DNA from: Ricordea florida | Taxonomy: Eukaryota > Cnidaria > Anthozoa > Corallimorpharia > Ricordeidae | NCBI GenBank assembly: GCA_949710005.1 | Contig: OX453282.1 | Location: 15,615,509-15,679,508, forward strand | Direction: 5' to 3' | DNA: 64,000 nucleotides | Shown: positions 60,210-64,000 of the stretch, piece by piece | Layout: every line of letters begins with the position of its first letter | Numbering within the stretch: the stretch's first letter is position 1 | Position numbers and translations under genes: made by a program | Notes under the pieces: generated by a model | Database searches by the model: none | The model's input: the letters and a program-made list of their open reading frames with translations, nothing else | What the model was told of the DNA's origin: nothing

Positions 60210-61864
60210 AACCTCCTTCGATTTAACCAATATGGCGCAGGGCCGAAGGTTCCAAAAAACGGTCATGTTGGTAATTTTCAAAGTAAGAAGATTTAGAACC
60301 TAAAAATATTCATTTGTTATTTAAGACCCAAAACCAACTATACATGCTAATTTTCAGCCAATTCGGTGAGATAGCGTGGCAGCAACTTTTCAATATAGTT
60401 CGAATCTTACAGACAATTGCTCTTAAATTTTGTTCAATGACTCACTGACACCTTTTCCAGGATGTAGTTCCTTAATCTATTGCACATTTGATAGACGTGT
60501 TTCGCTATGTTTGGAGGACCCTTATAAATTTCTGAAGCGGGAATTCAATTTACAAATCACGAGAATAGTTTTTAGACTTTGTTGCGACCTTTTACAGATG
60601 TTACAGGAGGTAAAAGAACGTGAGCTACAGCTTCCATGGTATTTAATTTAAAGCAGTGTTTATAGTTACCTTTTTCTCAAGAAGTTCCCTCTGGTGTGTA
60701 GGGTTAGTCATACCCATGTTATCAATTTCGCTACAACTAAATTGCAGCTGGCGGGCTATACTGATTACAGTTTTGACAAATCTGAAACAGTGTTTCCTTC
60801 GACATCAGAAATATAAAAACAAACGTGGACATAGCATACTGCATGACGAAAAAAAAATGTAATTTGAGTGACATTGAAAAAAACAAAAAATAATAATAGT
60901 AACATACATACATGACAGGGTAACCACAACAGATAAACCATTTACTGTGGGCCCGAAAATTTAAAAGGCAGAAATAATGAGCGTAATTAGTTTTCAAAAC
61001 CTCTACTGTAACTGCAACATTTGGAATCCACAAATACAGGCTTTTCAAGGAGACATCTTCCTGGGGCAAAAACTGAAGGAAATGCAGTCCTTGCTTTTTT
61101 CTTGTGTCAGGCAACACCCAACACTTTCAACCTCACAAAATCACAAAAAAACCTCCTTTGACCCTGTGTAGCCCAAGCCAGCAGGCTTTGATGTCAGCCT
61201 GCATGCAGATGCCCAGTGCGAGGGGTACATATCAATCACAAATCATTTTCCCATTGAAATACACAGAAGCCTCATCATGCAGTGACCATGCACGAAATTG
61301 GTGATTCTACATATACAGACAAGTGCAAAAGACCTGCAGATGCTAAACATTGTAAAGGGAAAAATGTTTATTTTAAGTCTATAGTTTTTGTATCCCTGTT
61401 CTCTTTGAATATAAACAATATCAAGTGACTACTCTGTGAGCAGAGGTTTCTCTGCATGCCATTTATTGTTTACAACGTAGTTTGCATGATTACTTGTGTG
61501 TCATTGTATAGTTGCTTTGCTTAAGCCCCGTGAGGACAGAAACCAACTACACGAAAGTTATTACGCCACAGAAATGACTTTAAAAAAGCTAAACGCCAGG
61601 CAAGATAGAAACTTCTGCTTGGAGGAATTTATAAAGTGACATTTTTGGGGTTTTGTTTCAATACAGATTAAAACAATAGGTTTCATTATTCCAATTCTAC
61701 CCTAATTTTGAGTCCCCTTATTAACAATAATGGCTCAAAAAAGATAACTCTATTATTACACTATCCCTTTCCTTATAATATAATTTATATTTGATAGAGA
61801 TAACATTCATAATTTTTCCTTCACTTTAAACAAAACTTTTACATTTTGTTTTATGGCCTGACAC
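60210..61864. other. Non-satellite, AT-rich stretch with no supported gene
   Basis: The sequence changes abruptly at 60210. Several ORFs of 60-126 codons occur on both strands, but none has a recognisable domain, a convincing start or a low-complexity-free hydrophobic core. I saw no tRNA, rRNA or repeat structure beyond small hairpins (for example CCTTCG/CGAAGG near 60213-60248 and CAGGCT/AGCCTG at 61182-61201). Probably intergenic DNA or an unrecognised old repeat. Confidence 0.6.
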
Positions 61865-61983
61865 TGTAGTATAAGCCAAAGAAAACAACACAACGGGTTT
61901 CTCAGAACCAAGATGGTGACTCCTTTATTGCAAGTCCCCCCAGCATGCATTGCAACACGCTGTTGTTATGTAATAATCCTACA
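61865..61983 (-). repeat. Right-end (3') LTR of a Ty3-type retrotransposon
   Basis: On the minus strand the 119 bp runs TGTAGGATTATTACATAAC ... CTTATACTACA, with the TGTAG/CTACA inverted ends typical of LTRs. AATAAA (61924-61929, minus) lies inside, followed by the R/U5-like part. It is immediately preceded on that strand by a polypurine tract. The five bases outside, GACAC on the plus strand (61860-61864), would be the target duplication; the other end lies outside the window. Confidence 0.82.
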
Positions 61984-61993
61984 TCTTCCCCCC
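61984..61993 (-). other. Polypurine tract of the LTR retrotransposon
   Basis: Minus strand GGGGGGAAGA directly abuts the LTR TG. This is the expected plus-strand primer site for a retrovirus-like element and fixes the LTR edge. Confidence 0.8.
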
Positions 61994-62161
61994 AAAAGGT
62001 AAGAGGGAAGAAAACTTCAGCAAACTAACAATATCAGGAAACAAAGGTTCAAAGTACAAAAAGTTCAATTGTCCAAACATTCTGGCATGACAACACAACT
62101 TATGTCCTATGTTCAACAATATTCAAAGGCCATTCTTAAGGTGTCAAACAAAGTTCAAATT

Positions 62162-63427
62162 CTATAAATCCAGGCGCTCTGGTGGCCTCACGACTCTTCC
62201 CGAACGAGTAGTTGAGGCATTAGTACATGGGCCATGTGAGGTCCCTGCAGCAGGGGGTGTCCCTGGGGTAGTCAACATCGCTGGTCCTGCCTTTGGTGTT
62301 TGTGGTGCCTGTGGTGATTGCTGTGATGGTGGTATTGGTGATGGCAAGGTTATCGTGGGGGCAACAGTAGTTTCTGAAGCCAGATCACCTGCAGAATATT
62401 CTGTTACAGCGTTTTTGGTTGTGTCCACCAAAGCGGAGCGGTTTCGTCGGAGCGTTCCCTTGTTAGTACTCACGTGATAGGAGCGAGGTTGTTCAGTTTT
62501 CCCCAGAAAAAGGCCATGGCGATCTTGATCTCTTATCCACACATGGTCACCAGGATGGAGTGTTGGAAGTTCACGAGCCCGATGCCGCTTGTTAAAATTT
62601 AGCTGCTGGTTCAATCTATAAGATCTTTCTCTCATTTCCACTGTTTGGCGATCTCTAGGCTGTACATTAGGGTACAAATTGTTTGGATGGGTAGACAGGT
62701 GTTTTCGGAGGCGACGCCCCATTAGTAATTCGCTCGGTGAAAGGCCATTCTGTAATGGGGTTGACCTGTAAGTCAGAAGGGCACTGAAGATATCTTGATT
62801 CTTTCTAATCATGGACTTTGCTGTACGGACTGCTCGTTCGACTTCACCATTGGCTTGGGGATATCTCGGTGAGCTTGTGGTGTGTACAAAGCCATATTTG
62901 CTTGCAAACTTGCTAAAGGGATCTGCACTGTACTGGGGCCCATTGTCAGATGTTATCAGGTCTGGAATGCCGTGGATGACAAAGAGCTCCTTGAGTGCTT
63001 GAATAACAACTCTGGATGTTTCATTGTGTAGTTCCTTAATGTCAAACCATCGGGAGTAATAGTCTGTGACAATGAGGTAGACTTTCCCGTTCGACTCAAA
63101 TAAATCAGTTGCAATTCTTTCCCATGGACGAGATGGAAAGGAGGCTGACATAAGTGATTCCTTGGGCATTGGATGATCTTTGGCACAAGTGACGCACTGA
63201 GCAACGAGGTCCTCTATCTGCTTTGAGAGCCCTCGCCACCAGAATGATGTGCGGGCCCTGGACCGGCGTTTGGTGATTCCAAAGTGACCAGTGTGGATGC
63301 AGTCAAGGATCTGTAGTCTCATGCTCCTTGGGATAACTAAGCGGTCATCGTACATGAGTAAATCATCTACAATGGAGAGGTGGCCTATGTTTTCCCAGTA
63401 CAGGAGAAGGAGTGGCTGATGAGGCAT
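62162..63427 (-). pseudogene. Ty3-type pol: integrase segment
   Basis: 421 codons open on the minus strand; the first Met is not a natural start but a product of an upstream frameshift. Zinc-binding H45, H48, C78, C81 (IHTGHFG and QCVTCAK) precede the catalytic core with D108 (IATDLF), D161 (TSDNGPQY) and E197 (ANGEVERAV), giving the D-x35-E spacing. The C-terminal ~100 residues are Pro/Thr-rich and end TRSGRVVRPPERLDL, common in cnidarian and other invertebrate K02A2.6-like pol proteins. The integrase segment itself is uninterrupted with all catalytic residues, but it is separated from RNase H by frameshifts, so the polyprotein cannot be made. Confidence 0.88.
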
Positions 63428-64000
63428 GTAGGCAAGCAGTAAGCTCTTACTTGGCTACATTCTTCATCCACTTTCTGTGCCTCTTGAATTTCTTTAGTCT
63501 CATAGCTGTGGCAGGTAAACTGGCTATTGTCTGAGTTGTAAACGCTTCTACTTCTTCAGCAAACAACTCTTCGGCTTGCTCTGGGGTGTCAACAGGTGCA
63601 CGAGAGAGGGAATCAACAGCAGCTTGGTGTTTCCCGGAGACATACTGAACTTGATATGTATATCGCATAAGTCTCAGGCGGAAACACAGGATGCGGGGAG
63701 GCATCTTTGAGAGCTCTGTTGAGTTCAGGAGAGCAGAAAGTGGTTTATGATCTGTCTCAAGAACAAAAGGGTAGCCCAAGCACATAATCGGAGAACATCT
63801 CACTAGCCCAGGTGACTGCAAGGACTTCCTTTTCGATGACTGCATATCCTTTCTCTGTATCACTTAGAGACCTGGATGCGTAGCAGATCGGGCGGCGTTC
63901 GCCATTTTCTTGAACCTGAGTGAGCACTGCACCGAGTCCTGTACTGGAAGCATCTGCTGCAATAATAGTAGGTCGATTAGGGTCATAGTGGGCCAGTACT
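63428..64000 (-). pseudogene. Ty3-type pol: RT end and RNase H segment, frameshifted
   Basis: From the right edge the minus strand reads AADASSTGLGAVL, then CYASRSLSDTEKGY and IEKEVLAVTWA, the RNase H entry typical of Ty3 pol. At 63765-63768 a run of four A on the plus strand puts the frame out by one; reading resumes as ETDHKPLSALLN and later VSGKHQAAVDSLSRAP. At least one more shift occurs between ~63450 and ~63500, where this frame stops (63447), and another near 63425-63430 before integrase. The segment is therefore inactivated. The gene continues beyond the window. Confidence 0.85.

Larger units (their letters stand above)
61865..64000 (-). mobile_element. Decayed Ty3-type LTR retrotransposon, 3' part (runs off window)
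   Basis: From right to left: end of RT/start of RNase H, RNase H, integrase, a ~160 bp 3' untranslated stretch, polypurine tract and LTR. The gene order RT-RNase H-integrase is Ty3/Metaviridae. No env-like ORF lies between integrase and LTR. The 5' half lies beyond 64000. Confidence 0.88.

Noticed and set aside
60430..61304. Small ORFs of 64-126 codons at 60430-60651, 60656-60862, 60737-61117 (minus), 60977-61171 and 61104-61304
   Set aside because: Overlapping on both strands, low complexity, no recognisable domain or conserved start; consistent with chance ORFs in AT-rich DNA.
62109..62477. 122-codon plus-strand ORF over the integrase C-terminus
   Set aside because: Antisense shadow of the Pro/Thr-rich end of the integrase frame, which is supported by catalytic motifs upstream.

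Overview
The window is eukaryotic repeat DNA. It has no operons, no host gene I can support, and almost all of it is satellite or retroelement. The Ty3-type pol fragment at the right edge resembles the 'K02A2.6-like' pol genes common in cnidarians and other aquatic invertebrates. A Penelope-like element (PLE) with hammerhead ribozymes also fits an aquatic metazoan such as a coral or another cnidarian. That organism guess is inference from family resemblance, not proof.

Layout. (1) 1-37995: a head-to-tail satellite with a ~597 bp monomer, about 64 units, including blocks of 2-, 3- and 4-monomer higher-order repeats and one monomer with a 249 bp internal deletion. (2) 37996-47704: a 9.7 kb compound insertion made of one PLE family. 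Its core is two near-identical full-length copies head to head, A on minus and B on plus, with the dyad axis at 42344/42345 inside a perfect 36 bp palindrome. Outside A lies a 5'-truncated copy (C, minus). Outside B lie ribozyme-bearing mini-units, a 5'-truncated copy (D, plus) and more mini-units. (3) 47705-60209: the same satellite again, about 21 units. Its first 3.26 kb repeats the 3.86 kb just left of the insertion, so the insertion sits between two copies of a multi-kilobase flank. (4) 60210-61864: AT-rich single-copy-looking DNA with no supported gene. (5) 61865-64000: the 3' end of a decayed Ty3-type LTR retrotransposon on the minus strand (119 bp LTR, polypurine tract, integrase, RNase H), running off the right edge.

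How the PLE parts work together. Each ~3.1 kb element is flanked by 325 bp pseudo-LTRs (pLTRs). In order, a pLTR holds the 36 bp palindrome, a TATA box, a hammerhead ribozyme about 30 nt further on, an AATAAA in a bulge of ribozyme stem I, and an A-rich tail. ORF1 (318 aa, helical/coiled-coil with a basic Ser/Arg/Gln-rich tail) is followed by ORF2 (583 aa PLE-type reverse transcriptase). ORF2 ends straight after the RT with no GIY-YIG endonuclease, and the next pLTR begins 7 nt later. A canonical -1 frameshift heptamer, A AAA AAC, lies in the ORF1 frame where the ORF2 frame is already open, so an ORF1-RT fusion is predicted. Both full copies keep all ORFs intact and are nearly identical, which points to recent activity.

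The most interesting signals are the frameshift site, the palindrome-centred inverted dimer, the tandem ~110 bp units that start at the predicted transcription start/ribozyme and end at the element tail, and the several-kb flank duplication.
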